Shown here: positions 43,699 to 52,438 of the stretch, in pieces
Layout of the letters: the number at the start of each line of letters is the position of its first letter
Position numbering within the stretch: position 1 is the first letter of the stretch
Origin: Halapricum salinum
GTDB lineage: Archaea; Halobacteriota; Halobacteria; Halobacteriales; Haloarculaceae
Reading direction: 5' to 3'
DNA: 64,000 nucleotides
Assembly: GCF_004799665.1 (NCBI RefSeq)
Contig: NZ_CP031310.1
Location: forward strand, 488,887-552,886
Program-made: the position numbers and the translations under genes
The notes under the pieces: generated by a model
The model's input: the letters and a program-made list of their open reading frames with translations, nothing else
Told to the model about the DNA's origin: nothing
Databases searched by the model: none

Positions 43699-44243
43699 CC
43701 ACCCGATCGACCGTGCTCGTGCTGGCCGGGTTGGGCACACTCGCCGGAGCGATCGTCGGGTTTCTGCCAGGTGTCTCGAGTGCCGTCGCGGCGACGATGG
43801 TCCTGCTCGCGGTCCCCCAATCCCGGGGTTCGCGGGGGTTCGTGGTGGCGACCAGCGGCGTGAATACGGCGACGGCGATCTTCGCGCTCGTGGCGTTCGT
43901 CACGTTCGGGTCGACCCGGACGGGCGTGCTGGTGGCCGTCGAATCGGTTCGTGCGCCGCAGTCGCTGGCGCTGTGGATCGCGTCGATTGCCATCGCCGCG
44001 ATGGTCGGATTCGTCCTCGTGCTCGTCGTCGGGGATCGCTATCTACGGCTCGTCGGGCGGCTGGACAACACGCACGTCTCCGTGTTCGTGCTGGGGCTGC
44101 TGGTCGTCCTGATCGGGCTGTTGAGTGGCGTGGTTGGGGTGGGGATCTTCGCTCTGTCGACCGTAGTCGGGCTGTTGCCGCCGCGACTCGGCGCACGCCG
44201 CGTCTCGCTGATGGGGGTGTTACTCGGCCCGTTGATTCTCTAG
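43692..44243 (+). CDS. TctA-like carrier, C-terminal half
   Basis: 183 residues from a GTG at 43692 (a TTG at 43695 overlaps the preceding TGA as TTGA). It repeats the inner motif, GAIVGFLPGVSSAVAATMVLL, matching the first-half GTLSGLTPGLHANTFALLL, so each half carries one copy of the internal duplication. About five membrane segments, then PPRLGARRVSLMGVLLGPLIL. If the homopolymer were one C longer, the two frames would join as a roughly 410-residue protein of normal length. Its stop overlaps the corA stop by four bases. Confidence 0.7.
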   Translation: MLTTRSTVLVLAGLGTLAGAIVGFLPGVSSAVAATMVLLAVPQSRGSRGFVVATSGVNTATAIFALVAFVTFGSTRTGVLVAVESVRAPQSLALWIASIAIAAMVGFVLVLVVGDRYLRLVGRLDNTHVSVFVLGLLVVLIGLLSGVVGVGIFALSTVVGLLPPRLGARRVSLMGVLLGPLIL

Positions 44244-45205
44244 ATATACTCTCGCTGGCGGAAGAACCAGATCATCCCGATACCGATAGCGAGCATTACC
44301 ATCCAGACCGCAAAGTAGCCGTATCGCCACCCAAGCTCGGGCATGGTCTCGAAGTTCATCCCGTAGATCCCGGCGATAAAGGTCAGCGGAATGAAAATCG
44401 TCGCCACCACCGTCAGCACCTTCATCACCTCGTTGGTCGACTGGGAGAGGCTGTTGAGGTAGATGTCCCGCGCCCCACTCACCAGATCGCGATACGTCTC
44501 GGTCAGATCGACGAGCTGGACGACGTGATCGTAGACGTCCCGGAAGTACTTCTCCGAGGACTCCTGCACGAGTTTCAGATCCCCGCGAGCCAAGACGCCC
44601 AGCGCCTCTCGGGCGGGCCACAGCAACTTCCGAAAGGAGAGCAACTCCCGACGAACGCTGTTGATCTCGTCGAGGACGTCGATCTCCGTCGACTCGATAA
44701 CGTCTTCTTCGATACTCTCGATCTGGTCTTCCAGGGTATCGAGCAGGTCGAAGTAGCTGTCGACGATCACGTCGACGATCCGGTAGGCCGTGAAGTCTGG
44801 CCCGCGTTCGAGGAGTCGCTCGTCGCCGGCCTGGACAGCGTTTTTCACGCGGCCGACCATCGACGCCGTCCCGGGCGACATCGAGACCACCCAGTCGCTC
44901 CCGAAGAACACGCCGACGGGATCGTCGACGATTTCCTCCTCGAACGTCGTGTCCCCGCGGGTCAGCCGCGCAGTCTTGAGCAAGGCGAACACGAACTCGG
45001 GGAACTCCTCAGTCTTGGCGCGGACGTTGCTGTTCACGTCCTCGATCGCCAGCGGGTGCAGATCGAAGGTCTCGGCGATGTGGCTACGCTCGTCGGCGGT
45101 GACCTCCGTCGCGTGGACCCAGGTCGTCCCCTGGGCGGCTTTAGCTTCCCCGAGGTCGTCGTAGGATTCGACGGAGCCACTTCGGTAGACGAGCGATTCG
45201 ATCAT
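44240..45205 (-). CDS. corA: magnesium/cobalt transporter CorA
   Basis: 321 residues: acidic cytoplasmic N-terminal domain, the long coiled helix (SLSQSTNEVMKVLTVVATIFIPLTFIAGIYGMNF) and the signature YGMNFETMPELG before the second membrane span (VWMVMLAIGIGMIWFF). Forms a pentameric Mg2+/Co2+ channel. ATG at 45205 chosen; a GTG two codons earlier is possible. AGACTTTTTT (about 45226-45236 on the minus strand) is a TATA-like box at leaderless spacing. Confidence 0.95.
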   Translation of the reverse strand: MIESLVYRSGSVESYDDLGEAKAAQGTTWVHATEVTADERSHIAETFDLHPLAIEDVNSNVRAKTEEFPEFVFALLKTARLTRGDTTFEEEIVDDPVGVFFGSDWVVSMSPGTASMVGRVKNAVQAGDERLLERGPDFTAYRIVDVIVDSYFDLLDTLEDQIESIEEDVIESTEIDVLDEINSVRRELLSFRKLLWPAREALGVLARGDLKLVQESSEKYFRDVYDHVVQLVDLTETYRDLVSGARDIYLNSLSQSTNEVMKVLTVVATIFIPLTFIAGIYGMNFETMPELGWRYGYFAVWMVMLAIGIGMIWFFRQREYI

Positions 45206-45253
45206 ATCCACCCGGTCGCTTGCGAGTGAAAAAAGTCTATGGCCGGCCTCCGC

Positions 45254-46738
45254 CTACTCCAGCCGCGCTACAGGCCCCTCGTCGGTATCCTGCACCTCGA
45301 CGCCCAGCGCTTCGAGTTCGTCCCGCAGTTCGTCGGCGCGCTCGTAGTTGCCGGCCTCGCGCTCTCGCTCGCGAATGTCGAGGACCAGATCCACGACGTC
45401 CTGAGCCAGTTCGACGTTCCCGCCGTCTGCCCCACCGAGCGAGAGCCCGAAGATTCCACCCGCGAACTCCTCGATAGTCTCGATGGCCTCACGCAGCCCC
45501 CGGTAGTCATACTCCGCGTGTGAATCGGCGTGGGTGTTGACCGCACCCACGAGATCCAGCAGGGCCGCCATCGCCGCCCGGGTGTTGAAGTCGTCGTTCA
45601 TGGCCGCTTCGAACTCCTCGCGGGCGCTTTCGACTGCGTCACGGAGGTCCGAATCCTCGACCTTGGTCCGGGCGTCGACGCTATCACAGGCCTCGACGGC
45701 GCGCTCGTAGCCCCGTTCCAGTCTGTCGAAGCGCTCGATAGCCTCCTGAATGGTGTCCTCGCCGTAGACCGCGCTGTTGTGGTAGGCTGTCGACAGCAAG
45801 AACGTGCGGACCACGTCGGTCCCGTAGTTTTCGATGGCCTCCTGGACGGTCTCGAAGTTGCCCAGCGAGGAGGACATCTTCTCACCCTTGGTTTCGAGCA
45901 GGCGGACGTGCAGCCAGTAGTTGGCGAACCGCTGGCCCGTGGCGGCCTCGCTCTGGGCGATCTCGTTCTCGTGGTGGGGAAAGACCAGATCCTGGCCGCC
46001 GACGTGGATGTCCAGCGTCTCGTCCAGATGGGTCATGCTCATCGCCGAGCACTCGATGTGCCAGCCCGGCCGCCCCTCGCCCCACGGTGAGTCCCAGGTC
46101 TCGGCGGTCTCGCAGGCCTCTTCGGCGGGTGCGGCCTCGGGATGCTGATGGTCCTCGATCTCCTCAGGACCGACACCGCCGGCCTTCCAGAGCGCGAAGT
46201 CCGCGGGATTGCGCTTTTCGGACTGTTCGGACTCGTCGCCCTGTGCCTCCAGTTCCTCGACGTCCTGATTGGAGAGCTTGCCGTACTCCTCGAAGGAAGT
46301 CACGTCGAAGTAGACCGACCCGTTCGATTCGTAGGCGTGTCCCGTCTCGATCAGCGTCTCGACGAGGTCGATGATCTCGGGGACGTGCTCCGAAACTCGG
46401 GGGTAAACCTCTGCGCGCTGAAGATTGAGGCCCCGCATGGCCTGGATGACCTCCTGGATATAGGATTCAGCGACGTCGGCCTCGCTGTCGCCGTCCTCGC
46501 CGACGCGGGCGACGATCTTCTCGTTGATGTCAGTGAAGTTCTCGACGTGGTGGACGCTAAAGCCGAGCCAGCGCAGCCAGCGGGCCATAACGTCGACGTG
46601 GACCCATCCCCGGGCGTGGCCCAGGTGGGGCGGGTCCGAGACCGTGAGCCCGCAGTAGTAGAGCCGAACCGTGTCGGGGTCTTCGGGTTCGAAGGGCTCG
46701 CGCGCGCCGGTCAGCGTGTTACTCACGCGGAGTGTCAT
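45254..46738 (-). CDS. cysS: cysteinyl-tRNA synthetase
   Basis: 494 residues. Class I signatures HLGH (in [16 protein letters not shown]) and KMSSSLGNF, zinc ligands [15 protein letters not shown] and [19 protein letters not shown], and the helical anticodon region with the DALR-type tail. An acidic insertion ([18 protein letters not shown]) is common in haloarchaea. Charges tRNA-Cys directly. Confidence 0.96.
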   Translation of the reverse strand: MTLRVSNTLTGAREPFEPEDPDTVRLYYCGLTVSDPPHLGHARGWVHVDVMARWLRWLGFSVHHVENFTDINEKIVARVGEDGDSEADVAESYIQEVIQAMRGLNLQRAEVYPRVSEHVPEIIDLVETLIETGHAYESNGSVYFDVTSFEEYGKLSNQDVEELEAQGDESEQSEKRNPADFALWKAGGVGPEEIEDHQHPEAAPAEEACETAETWDSPWGEGRPGWHIECSAMSMTHLDETLDIHVGGQDLVFPHHENEIAQSEAATGQRFANYWLHVRLLETKGEKMSSSLGNFETVQEAIENYGTDVVRTFLLSTAYHNSAVYGEDTIQEAIERFDRLERGYERAVEACDSVDARTKVEDSDLRDAVESAREEFEAAMNDDFNTRAAMAALLDLVGAVNTHADSHAEYDYRGLREAIETIEEFAGGIFGLSLGGADGGNVELAQDVVDLVLDIREREREAGNYERADELRDELEALGVEVQDTDEGPVARLE

Positions 46739-46825
46739 TGCCCGTCACTACGCGAGCCAGCGTTTCAATCCGTCGGAGTCGGGTTTGGCCACAGGCCTTT
46801 TTCGGTCGGGACTGCAGACCCGAGT

Positions 46826-47665
46826 ATGACTACTCCCGACGTCACCGAGCACGCGGATACCGCAAAGGAAGCTGGCAAGTCCGCCTACAGGTCGATCCTC
46901 GACGTGATCCTGACGGGAATCGTCGTCATCGTCCCGCTGGTCATCACAATCTACGTCCTCAAGATGGCCTTCGACTTCGTCGCGAGCGCGCTCAAACCGT
47001 TCATCCAGCTCCTCCGATACGGCGGGCTGATCGAGAGCGTCAAAGAGTGGGGCTTCGTGGACTTCCTGCTGACGGTCGGCATCTACACGAACGTCGTCGA
47101 CTTCGTCACCGAGGTCACGGCGCTGTTCATCCTGATCTGTATCGTCGTCGGCGTCGGTCTGCTAGCTCGCAATCGCTACGGTGAGCAACTCATCGACTAC
47201 TTCGACGCCATCATCGGCGCGATTCCCGCCGTCGGCTCGATCTACGGGAGTTTCCGCCGGATGGGCGACGCCATGCTCGAGAGTAGCGTCGACAACTTTC
47301 AGGAAGTCGTTCTGGTCGAATTTCCCTACGACGACGTCTACGTCATGGGGTTCAAGACCAGCGAAGCAGCCGTCCCGATCGCCGCGGCCGCGGGCGAGCG
47401 CGACGTCGAGACGCTGTTTCTCCCGCTGGCCCCGAATCCCGTGATGGGCGGGTTTCTGGCACACATCCCCGCCGAACGCGTCAGCACAGTCGACATGACC
47501 GTCGACGAGGCCGTGAGTACGATCATCACCAGCGGGATCGCGACCGAATCACCGGACGGCCAGAAGTACCGCGACCTCTCCGACGAGGAACTGGCCGAGA
47601 TGCGCGAAGTAACTGTTCCAACTGACGACGACTCCACCCCGCAGAGCGACAGCGACGACGAGTGA
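46826..47665 (+). CDS. DUF502 membrane protein
   Basis: 279 residues. Two membrane spans (about 28-55 and 90-115), then AIPAVGSIYGSFRRMGDAMLESSVDNFQEVVLVEFPYDDVYVMGFKT and FLPLAPNPVMGGFLAHIPAERV, the DUF502 signatures. The C-terminus is a cytoplasmic acidic tail. The family is widespread but uncharacterised. ATG 46826 follows a GCCTTTTTC box about 30 bases upstream. Confidence 0.9.
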   Translation: MTTPDVTEHADTAKEAGKSAYRSILDVILTGIVVIVPLVITIYVLKMAFDFVASALKPFIQLLRYGGLIESVKEWGFVDFLLTVGIYTNVVDFVTEVTALFILICIVVGVGLLARNRYGEQLIDYFDAIIGAIPAVGSIYGSFRRMGDAMLESSVDNFQEVVLVEFPYDDVYVMGFKTSEAAVPIAAAAGERDVETLFLPLAPNPVMGGFLAHIPAERVSTVDMTVDEAVSTIITSGIATESPDGQKYRDLSDEELAEMREVTVPTDDDSTPQSDSDDE

Positions 47666-47674
47666 GCAGGCCGC

Positions 47675-48145
47675 CTAACCGGCGTTCGATTCGATGAGGC
47701 GAACCGCGTTCGGACCGTCACGACGCCCGACGACGAGCACAATGGTGTCTTCCCCGACGGCCGCAGCCTCGACACTGACGTCGCCGGCCGAACACTGTCC
47801 GAGGACTGTCCCCAGAAGATTGGGGTCGACGTCACCTGTCGCGACGACGGCAGTCGAGTCCCCACCCTCGGCCGCAAGTGCGGTGTCACCGACCACGAGC
47901 AGTGCCTCGTCAGTGGTCTCGGCGGGACCGACGCCGCTGTGCATGGTCACGCGCAGGTCTCGATCGGTCTCCGTCGGTTCGGGGAGTTCATCCGCGTACC
48001 GTCTGAGCGCGGCGACGACAGTGTCGGTGTCGCCGACGTCGAGGTAACGAGCGGCAGCGGAGTAGTTCACAACCCCTGCACGTAACCCCTCGTAGACGAA
48101 CGGGTGGGAGCGAACGGCCTCGCGGGTCTCCGCAGCGAGTGACAT
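47675..48145 (-). CDS. small ACT-like haloarchaeal protein, function unknown
   Basis: 156 residues. Begins MSLAAETREAVRSHPFVYEGLRAGVVNYSAAARYLDVGDTDTVVAALRRYAD, a helical HTH-like start, followed by paired strand-rich repeats (DEALLVVGDTALAAEGGDSTAVVATGDVDPNLLGTVLGQC; VEAAAVGEDTIVLVVGRRDGPNAVRLIE) resembling ACT domains. A regulatory ligand-binding role is possible. Converges with the DUF502 gene. Confidence 0.7.
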   Translation of the reverse strand: MSLAAETREAVRSHPFVYEGLRAGVVNYSAAARYLDVGDTDTVVAALRRYADELPEPTETDRDLRVTMHSGVGPAETTDEALLVVGDTALAAEGGDSTAVVATGDVDPNLLGTVLGQCSAGDVSVEAAAVGEDTIVLVVGRRDGPNAVRLIESNAG

Positions 48146-48245
48146 ACCCGCTGCTGAGAGTGGAATCGAAAAATACCCCCCGGTTCTGGCTGCAAGGTTT
48201 CGGGGAGACAGAGACACTATAGTTCGCCAGCCCCACCTCTCGGCC

Positions 48246-49121
48246 ATGCCTGCGCTCGTCATCGCCGCCCACGGCTCGCATCTCAACCCCGATTCGAGCA
48301 CGCCGACGTTCGAGCACGCCGACACCATCCGCGAGACGGGTGCGTTCGACGCAGTTCGGGAAGCCTTCTGGAAAGAAGAGCCCCACTTCCGGGAGGTACT
48401 GCGGACGCTCGACAGCGACGAGGTCTTCGTCGTCCCGCTATTCGTCAGCGAGGGCTACTTCACCGAGGAGGTCATCCCGCGGGAACTCCGCCTGGAAGAG
48501 TGGGGCCCGGAGCTGTGGGACTCCGACGGAACGAGCGCAACCCACGCCACCTGTACCGCGAGCGACACCGGTCAGACCGTCCACTACTGCGGACCCGTCG
48601 GCACCCATCGGGCGATGAGCGACGTGATCGTTCGTCGGGCCGAGTCGGTCACCGACGACCCCGACGTGGGCGCCGGATTCGGACTCGCAGTGGTCGGCCA
48701 CGGGACCGAGCGCAACGAAAACTCCGCGAAGGCCATCGAGTACCACGCCGATCGGATCCGCGAACGCGACCGTTTCGACGAAGTGCGGGCGCTGTTCATG
48801 GACGAAGACCCCGAGGTCGACGACGTGACCGACTTCTTCGAGAGCGACGATATCGTGGTGGTCCCGCTGTTCATCGCCGACGGCTATCACACCCAGGAGG
48901 ACATCCCCGAGGACATGGGCCTCACAGAGGACTACCGGACGGGCTGGGAGACGCCCGCCGAGGTCGACGGCAAGCGCATCTGGTACTCGGGGGCCGTCGG
49001 GACCGAGCCGCTGCTGGCCGACGTGATCCTCGAACGGGCGGCTGACGCCGGCGCAGATGTCGAAGATGCGCTGGAGATGGTGCGCAAGCGGACAGGCGGC
49101 GCGGCGCTGATCGAGCAGTAA
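48246..49121 (+). CDS. cbiX: CbiX-like chelatase, two-domain
   Basis: 291 residues with two copies of the CbiX/SirB half-domain: LVIAAHGSHLNPDS at the start and LAVVGHGTERNENSAKA in the middle, each followed by a VVPLF(I/V) strand (FVVPLFVSEGYFTEE; VVVPLFIADGYHTQED). Histidines of both halves fit metal binding. The canonical role is insertion of Co2+ (or Fe2+/Ni2+) into sirohydrochlorin-type rings. The next gene encodes a DR2241-family iron-sulfur protein; the two commonly occur together. Confidence 0.88.
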   Translation: MPALVIAAHGSHLNPDSSTPTFEHADTIRETGAFDAVREAFWKEEPHFREVLRTLDSDEVFVVPLFVSEGYFTEEVIPRELRLEEWGPELWDSDGTSATHATCTASDTGQTVHYCGPVGTHRAMSDVIVRRAESVTDDPDVGAGFGLAVVGHGTERNENSAKAIEYHADRIRERDRFDEVRALFMDEDPEVDDVTDFFESDDIVVVPLFIADGYHTQEDIPEDMGLTEDYRTGWETPAEVDGKRIWYSGAVGTEPLLADVILERAADAGADVEDALEMVRKRTGGAALIEQ

Positions 49122-49168
49122 CTGTCGAAAGGGTCGCCCTTTAGCCACTCGCGCCCGTGCTCCCGCAC

Positions 49169-50248
49169 ATGGACACGTCGCCGTACGAGGCGCTGGCGGA
49201 GGCGGCCGCCGACGGAGTCGAGTTCGACGGGCTGGTCGCCACGCGAGAAGGAGGGCAGCTGTTGGTCGAGACGCCCGAGGAGACCCTGACCGCGCCGGTC
49301 GAGACGCCACGGTCGGCGCTTGCGGAAGTCGGCGAGTACGTCGAAAACTGGTTCTTCTGGCATCAGGTCGCGCCCCAGGCCGAATCCCGGTGGGCGTTTC
49401 TCCGCTGGCTCGAACGGGCCGGCGGTCACGCGGTCCCGGAGCGCTACGACGCACTCGAAGACGGGCTCTCGCGATCGTGGGGTCAGCTCCGCGTCACCGC
49501 GACGCTGGACGACGACCAGCGCCGGTACGACCTCCGCCACGAGGCCGACGCCGACCGCGCGGCCGCCGATCTACAGCGCTCCGACGACCCACGAGACGCC
49601 CGCGATATCACGAAGCTCGACGCCGACGGGGAGTACCGACCGCTCAAGACCGCGCCGACGCTCCGTTCGGGCTGGGTCTTCCCCGACCTCGACGCCACCG
49701 ACCTCGTCGCTGCTGTCGATTTCTTCTACCCGGCGACGATCGAGAACTGGCATCGCGAGCGCGAGGGCGACCTCGATATCTCGCACTGGCACGAGACGAT
49801 GGCCCGCCAGACCGGGATCTACGGCGTGGTCGAAACCTGGGATCGCCAGGAGGGTCACGACCACGTCGAGTGGGTCGCCGAGGCCTGCTGTGACGACTCC
49901 CAGTGTCTCAAGCGCCGCGAGTGGGACTACGACGCCGAGACGCCGCTGGAGACGGACGGCGGCTCGGGCGTCTTCCCCTGCCGAGAGCCCTGTTCGATCG
50001 TCGTCTCGGCGGCCCGGCAGTGGACCAAACAGGAGGGCAAGCAGGCCCTGACCTACGAGTTCGAACTCACCCCGACCGAGAAGGAGCAGCTCGAAGCGGT
50101 CGTCGACGCCGTCGCAGAGGGTCGAATCGACGACATCCGCCCGGCGGACGTCCGCAACGAGGCCAATCAGCTCCGGATTCGGTTCCTCCGGGCGAAACTG
50201 TTCGACGACGACGGGAATTTGGGTGGCGTGCAGACCAGCGACGAGTGA
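49169..50248 (+). CDS. DR2241-family iron-sulfur protein
   Basis: 359 residues. C-terminal cluster EACCDDSQCLKRREWDYD ... GVFPCREPCSIVVSAAR gives five or six cysteines for a 4Fe-4S centre of the type described for DR2241-like proteins; the N-terminal part is acidic alpha/beta. Located 47 bp after the CbiX-like gene on the same strand, so a joint role in tetrapyrrole metal chemistry is likely. ATG 49169 is used; a GTG at 49157 is in frame. Confidence 0.83.
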   Translation: MDTSPYEALAEAAADGVEFDGLVATREGGQLLVETPEETLTAPVETPRSALAEVGEYVENWFFWHQVAPQAESRWAFLRWLERAGGHAVPERYDALEDGLSRSWGQLRVTATLDDDQRRYDLRHEADADRAAADLQRSDDPRDARDITKLDADGEYRPLKTAPTLRSGWVFPDLDATDLVAAVDFFYPATIENWHREREGDLDISHWHETMARQTGIYGVVETWDRQEGHDHVEWVAEACCDDSQCLKRREWDYDAETPLETDGGSGVFPCREPCSIVVSAARQWTKQEGKQALTYEFELTPTEKEQLEAVVDAVAEGRIDDIRPADVRNEANQLRIRFLRAKLFDDDGNLGGVQTSDE

Positions 50249-50636
50249 CCTCGGGAGGAGGCTTCTGTGGAGGGCGCGACCGAGAGAAACTGCGGTGGCC
50301 GGGAGGGCGTTTCATCGCCCGACCCGGGGAAGGGCAGGCTTGTGCTCGCGATGCGGTCCCTGGTGGATCGAAAGGGCGAGACTCGCTGGCGCTGAGCGCA
50401 GCGAAGAGCGTCGCTGAGGTGGCTCTATTCGACCAAAGGGAGAATATCCACCACAGCGACCGCCAGCGAGTCGAGGGCTTTCCTGCGTTATTCGCGTTGC
50501 TGCCTCCGGTTCCTAGCCATCGAGTCGAGGGTGTTCCTGCGTTGATCCCGCTAGAGACGCTGTTTCCTCGCCGTCAGTTCCACCAAAATCCACGAACACA
50601 GAGGCTTTACACGCCCGCCAACTACCAGAGAGCAAT
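50249..50636. other. 388-bp gap with a short direct repeat
   Basis: No gene is evident. CGAGTCGAGGG-N3-TCCTGCGTT occurs at 50467-50489 and again at 50521-50543 (54-bp spacing, small mismatches). GCTTTACAC (50604-50612) is the TATA-like box of the RaSEA gene at leaderless distance. Confidence 0.5.
50467..50543. repeat. pair of 23-bp imperfect direct repeats
   Basis: Copies at 50467-50489 and 50521-50543 share CGAGTCGAGGG and TCCTGCGTT with differences in the three bases between. They sit about 100-170 bases upstream of the RaSEA start. Purpose unknown. Confidence 0.6.
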
Positions 50637-51734
50637 ATGAGCAAGCCGAGCCCCGAAGTCTACGAGCAGGGCAAGGGGATGGACGCCCACAATCAGGTGA
50701 TGCGGGAGATCCGCGGGCGCAAGGACAAGACCTACGATCCGACCGAGCCCACGCGGGTCTGGATCGACGAAGACAACACGCCCGACGGAGTCTACCAGAG
50801 CCTGACGATCATCCTCAACACCGGGGGCTGTCGCTGGGCCCGCGCCGGTGGCTGCACGATGTGTGGCTACGTCGCCGAGAGCGTCGAAGGCGGCACCGTC
50901 GCCCACGAGGACCTGATGACCCAGGTCCAGGCCTGCCTCGACCACGAACAGGAGAACGCCGACGAGCAGTCCGGCCTCATCAAGATCTACACCTCCGGTT
51001 CCTTCTTGGACGAACGGGAAGTCCCCGCAGAGACGCGCCAGGCCATCGCCGAGACGTTCGGGGATCGAGAGCGGATCGTCGTCGAGTCACTCCCGGATTT
51101 CGTCGATCGCGAGAAGATCGGCGACTTCACCGCACAGGGCCTGAACACCGACGTCGCGGTCGGCCTCGAAACCGCCACCGACCGCGTGCGCCACGACTGC
51201 GTAAACAAGTACTTCGACTTCGCGGACTTCGAGGACGCCTGCGCGCAAGCCCGTGCAGCCGACGCAGCCGCCGAGGCCGTCGACGTCGGGATCAAAGCGT
51301 ATCTCCTGATGAAGCCGCCGTTCCTGAGCGAGAGCGAGGCGATCGAAGACATGAAATCCTCGATCCGCCGCTGCGCCGCCGTCGAGGGCTGTCACACCGT
51401 CTCGATGAACCCCACGAACGTCCAGAAGTTCACCGAGGTCGAACAGTTGTACTTCGACGACGGCTACCGACCGCCCTGGCTCTGGAGCGTCGCCGAGGTG
51501 CTCGAATCGACTGCCGACGAGGAGGTCATCGTCGTCTCCGACCCCGTTGGCCACGGCTCCGACCGCGGCGCGCACAACTGCGGGGAGTGCGACGACCGCG
51601 TCCAGAAGGCCATCAAGGACTTCGACCTCCGGCAGGACGAAAGCGTCTTCGAGCAAGTCACCTGTGACTGCGAGCACACGTGGGAGGTCGTCGTCGAACG
51701 CGAGACGAGCTACAATCTTCCGCTCGCGCGGTAG
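50637..51734 (+). CDS. raSEA: archaeosine synthase radical SAM subunit RaSEA
   Basis: 365 residues. TGGCRWARAGGCTMCGY places Cys65, Cys73 and Cys76 in the C-x7-C-x2-C pattern of the Elp3-like radical SAM branch. KIYTSGSFLDEREVP, ESLPDFVDREKI, VAVGLETATDRVRH and SMNPTNVQKFTEVEQLY follow. RaSEA acts with ArcS: ArcS adds lysine to preQ0 at position 15 of tRNA, and RaSEA cleaves it to leave archaeosine. ArcS is not in the window. Confidence 0.93.
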   Translation: MSKPSPEVYEQGKGMDAHNQVMREIRGRKDKTYDPTEPTRVWIDEDNTPDGVYQSLTIILNTGGCRWARAGGCTMCGYVAESVEGGTVAHEDLMTQVQACLDHEQENADEQSGLIKIYTSGSFLDEREVPAETRQAIAETFGDRERIVVESLPDFVDREKIGDFTAQGLNTDVAVGLETATDRVRHDCVNKYFDFADFEDACAQARAADAAAEAVDVGIKAYLLMKPPFLSESEAIEDMKSSIRRCAAVEGCHTVSMNPTNVQKFTEVEQLYFDDGYRPPWLWSVAEVLESTADEEVIVVSDPVGHGSDRGAHNCGECDDRVQKAIKDFDLRQDESVFEQVTCDCEHTWEVVVERETSYNLPLAR

Positions 51735-51885
51735 GCCTGCCACCGACTCACACCATCTTCTCACGTCCCGCACTTTCACTTTCACTCCGGTAGGCCGGCC
51801 TTCATGGGGGTGGCGCCAGTACGAGTAGATACGGGGCCCGGATCACTGTCACACGCTCCATGGCCCCGCTCCCCTTTGCTTCTAC

Positions 51886-51936
51886 TCGAGTAGCGACAGG
51901 ACGACCATTCCCAAGAGAGACGAGGTCGCTACTCGA
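51886..51936 (-). terminator. 12-bp perfect inverted repeat over the moaC 3' end
   Basis: TCGAGTAGCGAC (51886-51897) and GTCGCTACTCGA (51925-51936) are exact reverse complements, separated by 27 bases; the second arm includes the moaC stop codon (51929-51931). Part of the first arm also forms CTACTCGAGTAG, a 12-bp self-palindrome. It likely caps the moaC transcript. Confidence 0.55.
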
Positions 51937-52438
51937 CGCTCCGCTTGCGCTTTTCCAGCACGTGGACGTCCTCGATTCGCGTCTCGGGATACTCCCCATC
52001 AGCGTCCTTTTCGGCGGATTTCACCATGTCCCAGACGACGTTCAGCCCCGTCGTCACGCCCTCCAGTGCCTCCATCTCACAGCCAGTCTTCCCCGTCGTC
52101 TCGACAGCCACCGTGAGCGTCACCGACGACTCGCCCACTTCGAAATCGGTCTCGACGTTCGTGATCGGGATCTGATGGCACATCGGGATCGTCTCCCAGG
52201 TGTGTTTCACGGCCTGGATCGCGCCGATCCGAGCAGTCCCGAGGACGTCGCCTTTCCCGATCTCGCTTGCCTGAATCGCGTCGACGGTCGACGCCTGCAG
52301 GTGGATCGTCCCGCGAGCCACGGCCCGGCGCTTCGAGTCGGGCTTGTCGCCGACGTCGACCATCTGAGCCTCGCCCGAGTCGTCGGTGTGGGTCAGATCC
52401 GACGTGTCCGCCCCGTCCGTCCCGCTTTCTTCACTCAT
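51929..52438 (-). CDS. moaC: cyclic pyranopterin monophosphate synthase MoaC
   Basis: 169 residues. IPMCHQIPITNVETDFE, TGKTGCEMEALEGVTTGLNVVWDMVKSAEKD and VARGTIHLQ are the MoaC active-site segments, including the catalytic Lys/Asp region. It converts the GTP-derived intermediate into cPMP for molybdenum cofactor. A 25-residue acidic N-terminal extension is present. Its start overlaps the end of the NAD(P)HX repair gene by eight bases. Confidence 0.95.
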   Translation of the reverse strand: MSEESGTDGADTSDLTHTDDSGEAQMVDVGDKPDSKRRAVARGTIHLQASTVDAIQASEIGKGDVLGTARIGAIQAVKHTWETIPMCHQIPITNVETDFEVGESSVTLTVAVETTGKTGCEMEALEGVTTGLNVVWDMVKSAEKDADGEYPETRIEDVHVLEKRKRSVE

